Numbered from the stretch's first letter, positions 8,471-18,622 are shown. The stretch is DNA of 64,000 bases from Streptomyces sp. TP-A0356 (GCF_001417775.1 NZ_BBZJ01000020.1:186001-250000), one strand, 5' to 3'. The notes: generated by a model not told the origin, from the sequence alone. Numbers and translations are program-made.

Positions 8471-8752
8471 ATGTTCGGAAGGCTCGGAGCTCCCGAGATC
8501 ATTCTCATCCTCGTCGTCATCTTCCTGCTGTTCGGCGCGAAGAAGCTTCCGGACATGGCGCGCTCCCTCGGCAAGTCCGCCCGCATCCTCAAGAGCGAGG
8601 CCAAGGCGATGAAGGAGGAGGGCAAGCCGTCCACGCCGGCCGGCCCCCCGCAGGACGAGCAGTCCCCGGCCCAGCGCACGATCCAGGCCGCGCCCGGCGA
8701 CGTGACCAGCTCCCGCCCGGTCAACGAGCCGACGGACACGACCCAGCGCTGA
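8471..8752 (+). CDS. tatA: Sec-independent translocase subunit TatA
   Basis: 93 aa. It has a short periplasmic N-terminus, one membrane helix (APEIILILVVIFLLFGAKKLPDMA) with the FG hinge, then an amphipathic helix (SLGKSARILKSEAKAMKEE) and a disordered acidic tail. TatA oligomers form the pore for folded, twin-arginine-tagged proteins. The ATG at 8471 follows a GAGAAGG ribosome-binding site. It is paired with tatC 48 nt downstream. Confidence 0.97.
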   Translation: MFGRLGAPEIILILVVIFLLFGAKKLPDMARSLGKSARILKSEAKAMKEEGKPSTPAGPPQDEQSPAQRTIQAAPGDVTSSRPVNEPTDTTQR

Positions 8753-8799
8753 CGCAAGGACCGGAACTCCCGGTTCACTGCACGAGATGAGGATGTGGG

Positions 8800-9747
8800 T
8801 TGCTGAAGTCTGCCCGCAAGAAGGAGAAGGATCCCGAGGGGCGGATGCCTCTTGTGGAGCACCTTCGTGAGCTGCGCAACCGGCTCGGGAAGGCCGTCCT
8901 GGCCATTGTGATCGGCGGGATCGTCGCCGCCGTCTACTACCAGGACATCATCAACTTCCTTACCCACCCGATCCAGCAGGCGGTGGGATGCTCCAAGCCC
9001 TTCACGGAGCTGGCCAAGCAGAGCAAGGGAGCCTGCGGCAACATCACGATGTCGGGCCTCATGGGTCCGTTCACGCTGATGATCAAGGTGTCGCTGACCG
9101 GCGGTGTGGTGATCGCGAGCCCCGTCTGGCTCTACCAGCTCTGGGCCTTCATCGCGCCGGGGCTGCACAAGCACGAGAAGCGATACTCGATGGCCTTCGT
9201 CGCGGCCGGCTTCCCCCTGTTCATGGCGGGCGCCTGGTTCTCGTACCACGTGCTGCCCGCGGCGGCCAGCGTGCTGATCGACTTCACGCCCCAGGGCGCG
9301 GTCAACCTGCTTCCGCTGGACGACCTGCTGGACCTCGTGACCCGCATGGTGCTCGTCTTCGGTCTCTCCTTCGAGCTGCCGCTGCTGCTGGTCATGCTCA
9401 ATCTGACCGGGATGATCAGCGGCCGCAGGATGCTGGGCTGGTGGCGCGGCATGATCATGGGCGTCACGATCTTCGCCGCCTTCGCCACCCCGACGGTCGA
9501 CCCGGTGTCGATGCTCTCGCTCGCCGCCCCGATCGTCCTGCTGTACTTCGTGGCCGTCGGATTCGCGATCCTGAACGACAAGCGCAGGGCGAGGGCCGCG
9601 GACGACTCCGACCCCGACGAGGCGTCCGACCTGGACCTCACGCCGCAGGACATCGGCGAGGTCGAGGCGGTGCCGGTGCCTCGCGCGCTCCCGGAGCAGA
9701 GCGGCTCGGGACATGACCGGGTGAACGGTTACGACGACGTGACGTGA
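8800..9747 (+). CDS. tatC: Sec-independent translocase subunit TatC
   Basis: 315 aa with six membrane segments and the conserved N-terminal MPLVEHLRELRNRL plus the P-V-W-L-Y-Q-L-W-A-F-I-A-P-G-L motif of the second helix. It is the twin-arginine signal-peptide receptor. The start is the TTG at 8800 (GGATGTGGG upstream); the Met at MPLVEHL is an alternative. A charged, Asp/Glu-rich C-terminal tail of about 50 residues is typical of actinobacteria. Confidence 0.97.
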   Translation: MLKSARKKEKDPEGRMPLVEHLRELRNRLGKAVLAIVIGGIVAAVYYQDIINFLTHPIQQAVGCSKPFTELAKQSKGACGNITMSGLMGPFTLMIKVSLTGGVVIASPVWLYQLWAFIAPGLHKHEKRYSMAFVAAGFPLFMAGAWFSYHVLPAAASVLIDFTPQGAVNLLPLDDLLDLVTRMVLVFGLSFELPLLLVMLNLTGMISGRRMLGWWRGMIMGVTIFAAFATPTVDPVSMLSLAAPIVLLYFVAVGFAILNDKRRARAADDSDPDEASDLDLTPQDIGEVEAVPVPRALPEQSGSGHDRVNGYDDVT

Positions 9748-9782
9748 GCCGGCGGACACCCGTGGTGCTGTGACCAGGCCGG

Positions 9783-9815
9783 GTGGGCCCCACCGAGGAC
9801 ATCGGTGGGGCCCAC
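9783..9815 (+). terminator. Terminator after tatC
   Basis: A 14-bp perfect stem (9783-9796 with 9802-9815, GGACA loop) lies between tatC and the helicase. No long T-run follows. Confidence 0.75.
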
Positions 9816-9882
9816 TGCCGTCGGTCCGATCCGGATAATGATCGTCCTGATGTCAGTGGGTCCCGGTACGCTCGAAAGTACG

Positions 9883-12690
9883 ATGACAGAAGAGCTCTCA
9901 CCGGCCGAGCGATACGTGGCAGCCCGCAAGCGTGCTGCCGAGCAGGCCACCGCGCTCGCTTCCTTCCGCGAGATGTACGACTTCGACCTCGACCCCTTCC
10001 AGATCGAGGCGTGTCAGGCGCTCGAGGCGGGGAAGGGCGTGCTCGTGGCCGCGCCCACCGGTTCCGGCAAGACGATCGTCGGCGAGTTCGCCGTCCATCT
10101 CGCCCTCGGGCAGGGCAAGAAGTGCTTCTACACGACACCCATCAAGGCACTGTCGAACCAGAAGTACGCCGACCTGTGCCGCCGCTACGGCGCGGACAAG
10201 GTCGGCCTCCTCACCGGCGACAACAGCGTCAACTCCGACGCCCCGATCGTCGTGATGACCACCGAGGTCCTGCGGAACATGCTGTACGCGGGCTCGGGGA
10301 CCCTCCTCGGCCTCGGTTATGTGGTCATGGACGAGGTGCACTACCTCTCCGACCGCTTCCGCGGCGCCGTCTGGGAGGAAGTGATCATCCATCTGCCCGA
10401 GTCGGTCACACTGGTGTCACTGTCGGCGACCGTGTCGAACGCGGAGGAGTTCGGCGACTGGCTCGACACGGTCCGCGGCGACACCGAGGTGATCGTCTCG
10501 GAGCACCGGCCCGTGCCGCTGTTCCAGCATGTGCTGGCGGGCCGCCGGATGTACGACCTGTTCGAGGAGGGCGAAGGCCACAAGAAGGCCGTCAACCCCG
10601 ACCTCACACGCCTGGCCCGGATGGAGGCCACCCGCCCGTCGTACCAGGACCGCAGGCGTGGCCGCGCCATGCGCGAGGCCGACCGCGAACGGGAGCGCAG
10701 AGAGCGCGCCCGGGTGTGGACGCCGGGCCGTCCCGAGGTCATCGAGCGTCTCGACGCCGAGGGCCTGCTGCCCGCGATCACGTTCATCTTCAGCCGCGCC
10801 GCCTGCGAGGCCGCCGTCCAGCAGTGCCTGTACGCCGGCCTCAGGCTCAACGACGAGGAGGAGCGGGAACAGGTGCGCGCCCTCGTCGAGGAGCGTACGG
10901 CGTCCATCCCCACCGAGGACCTGCACGTCCTGGGCTACTACGAGTGGCTGGAGGGCCTGGAGCGCGGCATCGCCGCCCACCACGCGGGCATGCTGCCGAC
11001 GTTCAAGGAGGTCGTCGAGGAGCTCTTCGTCCGGGGCCTGGTGAAGGCCGTGTTCGCGACCGAGACCCTGGCGCTCGGCATCAACATGCCCGCGCGCTCC
11101 GTGGTGCTGGAGAAGCTCGTCAAGTGGAACGGCGAGCAGCACGCCGACATCACCCCCGGCGAGTACACCCAGCTGACCGGCCGCGCCGGCCGGCGCGGCA
11201 TCGACGTCGAGGGCCACGCGGTGGTGCTGTGGCAGCGCGGCATGAGCCCCGAGCACCTCGCGGGCCTGGCGGGCACCCGCACGTATCCGCTGCGCTCCAG
11301 CTTCAAGCCGTCGTACAACATGGCCGTGAACCTGGTCGAGCAGTTCGGCCGGCACCGCTCCCGCGAGCTGCTGGAGACGTCCTTCGCGCAGTTCCAGGCG
11401 GACAAGTCGGTCGTCGGGATATCACGCCAGGTGCAGCGCAACGAAGAGGGGCTGGCCGGCTACAAGGAGGCCATGACCTGCCACCTCGGCGACTTCGAGG
11501 AGTACGCCCGGCTGCGCCGCGAACTGAAGGACCGTGAGACGGAACTGGTCCGGCAGGGCGCGGCGCAGCGCCGCGCGGAGGCCGCCGTCGCCCTGGAGAA
11601 GCTCAAGCCCGGTGACGTCATCCACGTCCCCACCGGCAAGTACGCGGGCCTGGCGCTGGTCCTCGACCCCGGTCTGCCCGCAGGCCGTTCCAACGGCCAC
11701 CGGGGCTTCGAGCACCACGACGGTCCGCGCCCGCTGGTCCTGACCGCCGAGCGGCAGGTCAAGCGGCTGGCGTCCATCGACTTCCCGGTGCCCGTCGAGG
11801 CGCTGGAGCGGATGCGCATCCCGAAGTCGTTCAACCCGCGCTCGCCGCAGTCCCGTCGCGACCTCGCCTCCGCGCTGCGCACCAAGGCCGGGCACATCCC
11901 GCCGGAGCGGCACCGCAAGAGGCGGTCCGCCGCGGCCGACGACCGGGAGATCGCCCGGCTGCGGACGGCGCTGCGCGCCCACCCCTGCCACGGGTGCAAC
12001 GACCGGGAGGACCACGCCCGTTGGGCCGAGCGCTACCACCGGCTGCTGCGCGACACCTCGCAGCTGGAGCGCCGTATCGAGGGTCGTACGAACACCATCG
12101 CCCGCACCTTCGACCGCATCGTCGCGCTGCTCACCGAGCTGGACTATCTCCGCGGCAACGAGGTGACGGAGCACGGAAAGCGCCTCGCGCGGCTGTACGG
12201 CGAACTGGACCTGCTGGCCAGTGAGTGCCTGCGTGCCGGTGTCTGGGAGGGCCTCGCCCCGCCCGAACTGGCCGCGTGCGTCTCGGCGTTGGTCTACGAG
12301 GCCCGGGTCGGCGACGACGCGATGGCGCCGAAGCTGCCGTCCGGCAAAGCGAAGGACTCGCTGGGCGAGATGGTGCGCATCTGGGGCCGGCTGGACGCCC
12401 TGGAGGAGGACTTCCGGATCACCCAGACCGAGGGGGTCGGCCAGCGCGAGCCCGACCTCGGCTTCGCCTGGGCCGCGTACATGTGGGCCAGCGGCAAGGG
12501 CCTCGACGAGGTCCTGCGCGAGACGGAGATGCCCGCCGGCGACTTCGTCCGCTGGACCAAGCAGGTCATCGACGTCCTTGGCCAGATCGCGGCGGCGGCT
12601 CCCGCGGAGGGCTCGACCGTGGCCAAGAACGCCCGCAAAGCGGTCGATGAGCTGCTGCGCGGGGTGGTCGCCTACTCGTCGGTGGGTTGA
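9883..12690 (+). CDS. helY: HelY-like DExH-box helicase
   Basis: About 935 aa from ATG at 9883. It is a superfamily 2, Ski2-like helicase with Walker A AAPTGSGKT (residues 57-64), the DEVH box in VVMDEVHYLSDRFRG (about residue 149), SLSATVSN (motif III), and motif VI QLTGRAGRRGID. A DSHCT-type C-terminal domain (SSGKAKDSLGEMVRIWGRLDALEED) finishes the protein. In mycobacteria the neighbour of tatC is helY, and this gene keeps that position. The likely role is RNA or DNA unwinding in RNA turnover or repair; the substrate is not established. Upstream in-frame ATGs (9805, 9850) overlap the tatC terminator and were not used. Confidence 0.92.
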   Translation: MTEELSPAERYVAARKRAAEQATALASFREMYDFDLDPFQIEACQALEAGKGVLVAAPTGSGKTIVGEFAVHLALGQGKKCFYTTPIKALSNQKYADLCRRYGADKVGLLTGDNSVNSDAPIVVMTTEVLRNMLYAGSGTLLGLGYVVMDEVHYLSDRFRGAVWEEVIIHLPESVTLVSLSATVSNAEEFGDWLDTVRGDTEVIVSEHRPVPLFQHVLAGRRMYDLFEEGEGHKKAVNPDLTRLARMEATRPSYQDRRRGRAMREADRERERRERARVWTPGRPEVIERLDAEGLLPAITFIFSRAACEAAVQQCLYAGLRLNDEEEREQVRALVEERTASIPTEDLHVLGYYEWLEGLERGIAAHHAGMLPTFKEVVEELFVRGLVKAVFATETLALGINMPARSVVLEKLVKWNGEQHADITPGEYTQLTGRAGRRGIDVEGHAVVLWQRGMSPEHLAGLAGTRTYPLRSSFKPSYNMAVNLVEQFGRHRSRELLETSFAQFQADKSVVGISRQVQRNEEGLAGYKEAMTCHLGDFEEYARLRRELKDRETELVRQGAAQRRAEAAVALEKLKPGDVIHVPTGKYAGLALVLDPGLPAGRSNGHRGFEHHDGPRPLVLTAERQVKRLASIDFPVPVEALERMRIPKSFNPRSPQSRRDLASALRTKAGHIPPERHRKRRSAAADDREIARLRTALRAHPCHGCNDREDHARWAERYHRLLRDTSQLERRIEGRTNTIARTFDRIVALLTELDYLRGNEVTEHGKRLARLYGELDLLASECLRAGVWEGLAPPELAACVSALVYEARVGDDAMAPKLPSGKAKDSLGEMVRIWGRLDALEEDFRITQTEGVGQREPDLGFAWAAYMWASGKGLDEVLRETEMPAGDFVRWTKQVIDVLGQIAAAAPAEGSTVAKNARKAVDELLRGVVAYSSVG

Positions 12691-12763
12691 TCGCCGTCGG
12701 GGCGTGCGGGTTGTGTCTGGTTGCCAGGGCAGTTCCCCGCGCCCCTTGCGGCTGCTGTCCTCC

Positions 12764-14413
12764 TCAACGATCCAGGTACGCCCGCCAGCCCCCGTACCCC
12801 GTGATGTCCTCGGCGTCCGTCAGGGCTCCGGGCTCGCACAGGAACCCGGGGACGCGGCTGCCGTCGGCCAGTTCCACGCTGCCCAGGGCCATCGGCCGGG
12901 GGAGTGCGGCCAGCAGACGGCCCAGGCCCTCGGCGGGCAGCCACCACACCTCCGTCTCGATCGCCGCGCCGCCCGCGCCCACGTGGACCAGGCCCGGCTT
13001 GGGCGGGTCGGTCGGCAGGGCGTGCAGGCGGTAGGCCGGGGCGGTGGTGGTCGTGCGGTCCAACCGGGCGCCCAGGGCGAGCAGTTGGGGGTTGAGGGGC
13101 TGACCCGACAGATGGGCGCCGACCACCGCGATCCGCGTCTCGGGCGTCAGCGCACTGGCTACCCGGGCCAGCCGTTCGTCGGTGAACGCCGGGCCGATCA
13201 GCATCACGCCGAAGGGCAGCCCGCCCACCTCGCCCGCGGGGACGGCCACGGCGGCCAGATCGAAGAGGTTGGTGGAGTTGGTGAAGCGGCCCAGGCGTGC
13301 GTTGGCGCCCAGCGGGTCGGCGGCGACCTCGGCGAGGGTGGGGTGGCCCGGAGTGGTGGGGAGCAACAGCGCGTCGGCGTCGGCCAGTTCGGCCAGGGCC
13401 CGGTCGCGCAGGGCGGCTAGCCGTTCCTGGTCGGCGAAGAGCCGGTGGGCCGGGATGTCGCGGGCGCGGGTGATGATGCCGGCGACGGTGGGGTCCAGAC
13501 CCGCGCCGCCCTCGGCGATCAACTTGTCGACAAAGCTCCCGACCGCCGTGTAGCGCTCGGCGACGAAGGCGCCCTCGTACAGCATCCCGGCGGCCTCGGT
13601 GAAGGGGGTGAGGTCGATGGTCCGCAGCTCGGCGCCCGCGCGGGCGAACCGCGCGACGGCGGCCTCGAACGCCTCGGCCCAGCCCTCGTCCAGTTCGCCG
13701 AGCTGGGCCAGGGGCGGGAGGGCGATGCGCCAAGGCCCCGGGAGGCGTGGCGCGAGCGGTACGAGAGCACGGCCGGGCGGGGACGCCATGTGTGCGAGGG
13801 CCTGCTCGGCCTCCGGCAGCGTTCGGGCGAACACCGTGACGCAGTCGATCGAGGCGCAGGCGGGGACGACACCGGTGCTGGGGACGAGACCGCGGGTGGG
13901 CTTGAGGCCGACGACGCCGTTGAAGGCGGCCGGGACCCGGCCCGAGCCCGCGGTGTCGGTACCGAGGGCGAGGTCGACGATGTCGAGGGCCACCGCCACG
14001 GCCGAGCCGGAGCTGGAACCGCCGCTGACCCGTTGCGGGTCGTGGGCGTTGCGGACCGCGCCGTAGGGGGAGCGGGTGCCCACCAGGCCCGTGGCGAACT
14101 GGTCGAGGTTGGTGGTGCCGAGCGCGACCGCTCCGGCCGCGCGGAGGCGGGCGACGGCCGGGGCGTCGGCCTCCGGCCGGTAGGCGTAGGCCGGGCAGCC
14201 GGCCGTGGTCCTCAGGCCGTGGACGTCGATGTTGCCCTTGGCGGCGAAGAGCCGACCGGCGAGGGGGAGGTGCTCGCTCGCGGCCAGGCGGGCGTCGATG
14301 GCCTGGGCTTCCTCTTCGACCTCTGCCCGGGGGCGAAGGTCGATCCAGATCTCTGGACGGTCCACGGCTTCGATGCGGTTGTATGCGCGGCGGACTCTGT
14401 TCAACGCGGACAT
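12764..14413 (-). CDS. atzF: Allophanate hydrolase
   Basis: 549 aa amidase-signature enzyme with the Ser-cisSer-Lys triad: K59 (FAAKGN), S133 in SGGSSSGS and S157 in GTDTAGSGRVP. The C-terminal domain (LPFGVMLIGPAFTDE..., then LAALPRPMALGSVELADGSRVPGFLCEPGAL) is the allophanate-specific extension. It converts allophanate to two ammonia and two CO2, the last step after urea or carboxyguanidine processing. It is the final gene of the minus-strand operon, 58 nt after the carboxylase. Confidence 0.95.
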   Translation of the reverse strand: MSALNRVRRAYNRIEAVDRPEIWIDLRPRAEVEEEAQAIDARLAASEHLPLAGRLFAAKGNIDVHGLRTTAGCPAYAYRPEADAPAVARLRAAGAVALGTTNLDQFATGLVGTRSPYGAVRNAHDPQRVSGGSSSGSAVAVALDIVDLALGTDTAGSGRVPAAFNGVVGLKPTRGLVPSTGVVPACASIDCVTVFARTLPEAEQALAHMASPPGRALVPLAPRLPGPWRIALPPLAQLGELDEGWAEAFEAAVARFARAGAELRTIDLTPFTEAAGMLYEGAFVAERYTAVGSFVDKLIAEGGAGLDPTVAGIITRARDIPAHRLFADQERLAALRDRALAELADADALLLPTTPGHPTLAEVAADPLGANARLGRFTNSTNLFDLAAVAVPAGEVGGLPFGVMLIGPAFTDERLARVASALTPETRIAVVGAHLSGQPLNPQLLALGARLDRTTTTAPAYRLHALPTDPPKPGLVHVGAGGAAIETEVWWLPAEGLGRLLAALPRPMALGSVELADGSRVPGFLCEPGALTDAEDITGYGGWRAYLDR

Positions 14414-14471
14414 CGGTGCTCCAGGGCTGGGGATGGTTCGGGTGCCGGGTGCCGGGTGCCGGGCCGTCGGG

Positions 14472-17400
14472 TCACGGAACCGTCGATTCCGCCGGAGCGA
14501 GGACGAGCAACGCGGTGCCCGCCTCCACCTGGTCGCCCGGCTTCGCCAGGAGCTCGGTCACCACCCCGTCCATCGGCGCGTGCACCTTCGACTCCATCTT
14601 CATCGCCTCCAGGGTCAGCAGCGGCCGGCCCGCCGTGACCCGGTCCCCCTCTCGCACGTTCAGCTGCCACACCGACGCAGCGAACTCCGCCTCCACCAGC
14701 CGGCCGCCCACCGGGACCGCCACTCGCGCCGTCGGCGGTGCCGGGGTGGTCGCCGCCTGCGCCCGGGCGAACTCGCCGGCTGCCTCCCAGGCGTCGCGTT
14801 CCGCCGCGAAGGCGGTGCCCTGGCGGGACCTGAACCGGGCGATCGAGTCGGCGTTGTCGGCCAGGAACGCCTCGTACTCCGCAAGGGAGAACACGCCCTC
14901 CTCGCTCCGCGGTACGAAGCGCCCCGAGGTGATGTCCGCGCGCAGTTCCAGCAGTTCCTCCGCGGTCACCGGGTACCACTTGATGCGGTCGAAGAAGCGC
15001 AGCAACCATGGCGAGCCCGGCTCGAACGCGCCCCGCTGCTGCCAGCCCGACCACACCTGTGTCGTGCGGCCCACGAACTGGTAGCCGCCGGGGCCCTCCA
15101 TGCCGTAGACGCACAGGTAGGCCCCGCCGATGCCGACCGAGTTCTCGGCGGTCCAGGTGCGTGCCGGGTTGTACTTCGTCGTCACCAGGCGGTGGCGCGG
15201 GTCCAGGGGAGTGGCCACGGGGGCGCCCAGATACACATCGCCCAGACCCAGGACCAGGTACTCCGCGTCGAAGACCGTGCGGTGGACGTCCGCCACCGAC
15301 TCCAGGCCGTTGACACGGCGGATGAACTCGATGTTCCAGGGGCACCAGGGCGCGTCGTCGCGGACGCCCGCCATGTAGCGGGTGATGGCCTCACGGGTGG
15401 CCGGGTCGTCCCAGGAGAGGGGGAGATGGACCGTGCGGGACGGTACGACCAGCTGGTCGGTGGGCGGGAGCGCCGTGGCCAACTCCCGGACGACCGTGAG
15501 CAGTTCCGACTGCGGTCGACGCTTCGGGTCGGCCTGGATCTGCAGGGAGCGGATGCCCGGCGTCAGGTCCGTGACGCCGTCCAGGCAGGCCTCTCCCACC
15601 GCCTCCATCAGCGCGTGCACCCGCATCCGCAGCGCCAGGTCCAGCCGCATCGGCCCGAACTCGACCAGCAGGTTGTCGTCGCCGCTGCGCCGGTACGTCA
15701 CGTCGCCGTCCCGGGCCAGCACTCCGCCGTCCACGATCGCGGGCCGCGGCGCGCCGTCGTCGGCCAGCGGCGCGAAGCGGACCGTGTCGCCCGGGCGCAG
15801 CTGACCGAGCTTCCAGCGCTCCCGGGTGGCCACCGTCGCCGGGCAGACGAACCCGCCGAGCGAGGGACCGTCCGGGCCGAGCAGCACCGGCATGTCGCCC
15901 GTGTAGTCGACGGCACCGACCGAGTACGGGGTGTCATGGATGTTGGACGGGTGCAGGCCCGCCTCGCCGCCGTCCGAGCGGGCCCAGCGCGGCTTGGGGC
16001 CGACCAGTCGTACGCCTGTCCGGGCCGAGTTGAAGTGGACCTTCCACTCGGCGCCGTAGAAGTCGTGGATGTCGTCCTCGGTGAAGAACTCCGGTGCCGC
16101 GTGCGGGCCCTCCAGTGCTCCGAGCAGCCAGGACGAGGTGAAGGCCGGCCGGTCGGCCGCCGGCACCGGGGCGCCCGTGGTCACCGTGCCGCCGTGCAGG
16201 ACGTCGCCCGTGCGCAGCGCCCGGCCGCCGTGCCCGCCGAACCGGCCCAGGGTGAAGGTGGCGGCGCTGCCGAGGTAGGCGGGCACGTCCAGGCCGCCCG
16301 CGAAGAGCACATATGTGCGCAGACCGTGCGTCTGTGGTGCGCCGATCTCCAGGACGGCGCCCGCGGGCACCGTCACCGGCTCCCACTGGGCGACCGGAGT
16401 GCCGTCCACCGTGACCGGCGCCGGGGCGCCCGTGACACACACGGTCGTGGCGTGGGTGAACCGCAGCGTCGGCCCCTGGAGCGTGCACTCCAGGCCGGGC
16501 GCGCCCTCCGGGTTCCCCAGTGCACGGTTGCCGAGCCGGAAGGAGAGGTCGTCCATCGGGCCGCACGGAGGCACGCCCACCTGCCAGTAGCCGGTGCGGC
16601 CCGGCCAGTCCTGGACGGTGGTGAGGGTTCCGGCCGAGACGGCCTCGATGCGCGGCGTCGGGTCGGTGACGGAGACGAGGGTCGCCGTGGAGTGCGCGGC
16701 CGAGCGGACGTCCGGGTCCGCGAGTGCCGCCCGCACCAGCCCCAGGTTGGTCTCGATGCCGTCCACCCGGGTCCGGGCGAGGGCGTCGTCCAGCCGTCGG
16801 AGCGCGTGCGCCCGGTCGGGACCGTGGGCGATCACCTTGGCGAGCAGGGGGTCGTACGAGGTCGTGACCTCCGTGCCCGTCTCGACCCAGCCGTCGACGC
16901 GCACGCCTTGCGGGAACTCGACGCGGGTCAGCAGGCCCGCGCTGGGCCGGTGGTCGCGTGAGGGGTCCTCGGCGTAGAGGCGGGCCTCGACGGCATGGCC
17001 GCGGGGCGGGCCCGGCTGCCGGACCACGTCCTCGTCGCCGCGGGCCAGCCGCAGCATCCAGGCGACGAGGTCGACCCCGTAGATCTCCTCGGTGACCGGA
17101 TGCTCCACCTGCAGACGGGTGTTGACCTCCAGGAAGTACGCCTCCTCGCGGGCCGCGTCGTACACGAACTCGACGGTGCCGGCGGAGCGGTATCCGACCG
17201 ACGCGCACAAGTCGCCTGCCGCCGCCGTCAGTCGCTCGCGCACGTGCGACGGCAGTCCCGGCGCCGGTGCCTCCTCGACCACCTTCTGGTTGCGGCGCTG
17301 GAGGGAGCAGTCGCGGTCGCCGAAGGTGACGACACGGCCGTGCCCGTCGCCGAAGACCTGTACCTCGACATGGCGGGCGTTCTCGACGAGCCGTTCCAGG

Positions 17401-17993
17401 AAGACCCCGGCGGAGGAGAACGAGGCGGCGGCGACGCGCTGCACCCGCTCCCAGGCCTCTGCCAGCTCCTCGGCGGAGCGACATGCCGACATACCGATGC
17501 CGCCGCCCCCGCCCGTCGCCTTGAGCATCACGGGATAGCCGATCCCGGCTGCCCGGCGCAGCGCCTCGTCCAGGGAGGCGAGCAGACCGGTTCCCGGCGC
17601 GAGCGGCACACCCGCCGCCCGGGCCGCCGCCCGCGCCGTGTGCTTCGCGCCGAACAGCTCCAGCTGCTCGGGCGTCGGGCCCACGAACACGATCCCGGCG
17701 TCCTCGCAGCGGCGCGCGAACGCCGCGTCCTCGGACAGGAAGCCGTAGCCGGGGTGGATCGCGCCGGCGCCCGTGTCCTTGGCGGCCTTCAGCACCAGGT
17801 CCGGGTCGAGGTACGACTCCTTGGCCGCCGCCGGACCGAGCCGTACGGCCTGGTCGGCGAGGCGGACGTGGGGCGCCGAGCGGTCCGGGTCGGAGTACAC
17901 CGCGACCGTGCGCAGACCGAGCTCGCGGGCGGTGCGGATGATGCGGACGGCTATCTCGCCCCGGTTGGCGACCAGCAGGGTGTCGACGCTCAT
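14472..17993 (-). CDS. Biotin-dependent urea/guanidine carboxylase
   Basis: 1173 aa. The domains run in order: biotin carboxylase (residues 1 to about 450, LLVANRGEIAVRIIRTAREL, ATP-grasp GGGGGIGM), a KipI/KipA-like carboxyltransferase region (about 460-1000), and a C-terminal biotinyl domain with the LEAMKMESK lysine near residue 1131. Enzymes of this build carboxylate urea to allophanate. When linked to two DUF1989 proteins, several have been shown to act on guanidine, giving carboxyguanidine. The ATG at 17993 overlaps the upstream gene's stop by 4 nt (ATGA). The family call is firm; the preference for guanidine is an inference from context. Confidence 0.93.
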   Translation of the reverse strand: MSVDTLLVANRGEIAVRIIRTARELGLRTVAVYSDPDRSAPHVRLADQAVRLGPAAAKESYLDPDLVLKAAKDTGAGAIHPGYGFLSEDAAFARRCEDAGIVFVGPTPEQLELFGAKHTARAAARAAGVPLAPGTGLLASLDEALRRAAGIGYPVMLKATGGGGGIGMSACRSAEELAEAWERVQRVAAASFSSAGVFLERLVENARHVEVQVFGDGHGRVVTFGDRDCSLQRRNQKVVEEAPAPGLPSHVRERLTAAAGDLCASVGYRSAGTVEFVYDAAREEAYFLEVNTRLQVEHPVTEEIYGVDLVAWMLRLARGDEDVVRQPGPPRGHAVEARLYAEDPSRDHRPSAGLLTRVEFPQGVRVDGWVETGTEVTTSYDPLLAKVIAHGPDRAHALRRLDDALARTRVDGIETNLGLVRAALADPDVRSAAHSTATLVSVTDPTPRIEAVSAGTLTTVQDWPGRTGYWQVGVPPCGPMDDLSFRLGNRALGNPEGAPGLECTLQGPTLRFTHATTVCVTGAPAPVTVDGTPVAQWEPVTVPAGAVLEIGAPQTHGLRTYVLFAGGLDVPAYLGSAATFTLGRFGGHGGRALRTGDVLHGGTVTTGAPVPAADRPAFTSSWLLGALEGPHAAPEFFTEDDIHDFYGAEWKVHFNSARTGVRLVGPKPRWARSDGGEAGLHPSNIHDTPYSVGAVDYTGDMPVLLGPDGPSLGGFVCPATVATRERWKLGQLRPGDTVRFAPLADDGAPRPAIVDGGVLARDGDVTYRRSGDDNLLVEFGPMRLDLALRMRVHALMEAVGEACLDGVTDLTPGIRSLQIQADPKRRPQSELLTVVRELATALPPTDQLVVPSRTVHLPLSWDDPATREAITRYMAGVRDDAPWCPWNIEFIRRVNGLESVADVHRTVFDAEYLVLGLGDVYLGAPVATPLDPRHRLVTTKYNPARTWTAENSVGIGGAYLCVYGMEGPGGYQFVGRTTQVWSGWQQRGAFEPGSPWLLRFFDRIKWYPVTAEELLELRADITSGRFVPRSEEGVFSLAEYEAFLADNADSIARFRSRQGTAFAAERDAWEAAGEFARAQAATTPAPPTARVAVPVGGRLVEAEFAASVWQLNVREGDRVTAGRPLLTLEAMKMESKVHAPMDGVVTELLAKPGDQVEAGTALLVLAPAESTVP

Positions 17994-18622
17994 ACGGCGT
18001 CCCCGCGGTCCGTCGTCCCGGCGATCGTCATCTCCACGGCGGTCGGCTCGAAGCCGTTGCACGGGTTGTTGATCTGGGGGCAGTTGGAGACCAGGACCAG
18101 CACGTCGCGTTCGGCGCGCAGGGTCAGCGAGAGGCCGGGGCCGGAGATGCCGTCGACGATGCCGAGGGTGCCGTCCTTCTCGACGGGCACGTTCATGTAC
18201 CAGTTGACGTTCGAGACGAGGTCGCGCTTGCCGAGTCCGTACTTGGCGCCCTCCGCCAGGAAGTTGTCGACGCAGGCGTGCTGCGACCAGGTGTGGTGGC
18301 CGTACCGCAGCGTGTTGGACTCCTTGGAACAGGCGCCGCCGACCGTGTCGTGCCGGCCGACGTCGTCCGCGACGACCGTCATCAGCGGTGTGTGCTCGTT
18401 GGAGAGCAGTACGCTGCCCGTGGTGAGGAAGATGTTCCCCTGCGCGTGGATGGTGTCGGGCGCGCTGTAGCGGACGGACGTGTCGTGGGCGTCGTACACC
18501 AGGAAGTCGACGGCCTGGTTGCCCCGCAGGTCGGTGATGGTCAGGGTCTCGTGGGCCCGGACGAGCGACGACCAGGCGGCGCGTGCGGGTACGACGGTCT
18601 TCCTCGTGGCTGTCGTGCTCAT
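17990..18622 (-). CDS. DUF1989 protein, urea amidolyase-associated (carboxyguanidine deiminase subunit-like)
   Basis: 210 aa, a DUF1989 family member (urea carboxylase-associated protein 2 type). Conserved segments are ITDLRGNQAVDFLVYDA, ANNEHT-like LLSNEHTPLMTVVADDVGRHDT and the cysteine motif NCPQINNPCNGFEPTAVE. Paired DUF1989 proteins from guanidine operons form the heteromeric carboxyguanidine deiminase, which yields allophanate. The start ATG lies within the stop of the preceding DUF1989 gene (4-nt overlap), and its own stop overlaps the carboxylase start, so the three proteins are translationally coupled. Confidence 0.9.
   Translation of the reverse strand: MSTTATRKTVVPARAAWSSLVRAHETLTITDLRGNQAVDFLVYDAHDTSVRYSAPDTIHAQGNIFLTTGSVLLSNEHTPLMTVVADDVGRHDTVGGACSKESNTLRYGHHTWSQHACVDNFLAEGAKYGLGKRDLVSNVNWYMNVPVEKDGTLGIVDGISGPGLSLTLRAERDVLVLVSNCPQINNPCNGFEPTAVEMTIAGTTDRGDAV

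Noticed and set aside
9805..9882. 26-residue N-terminal extension of the helicase
   Set aside because: It would be translated from inside the tatC terminator hairpin and has no family counterpart.
12728..12752. GCAGTTCCCCGCGCCCCTTGCGGCTGC resembles a very common Streptomyces intergenic repeat
   Set aside because: Only a degenerate single arm is present; no hairpin can be drawn and it may just be the convergent intergenic spacer.
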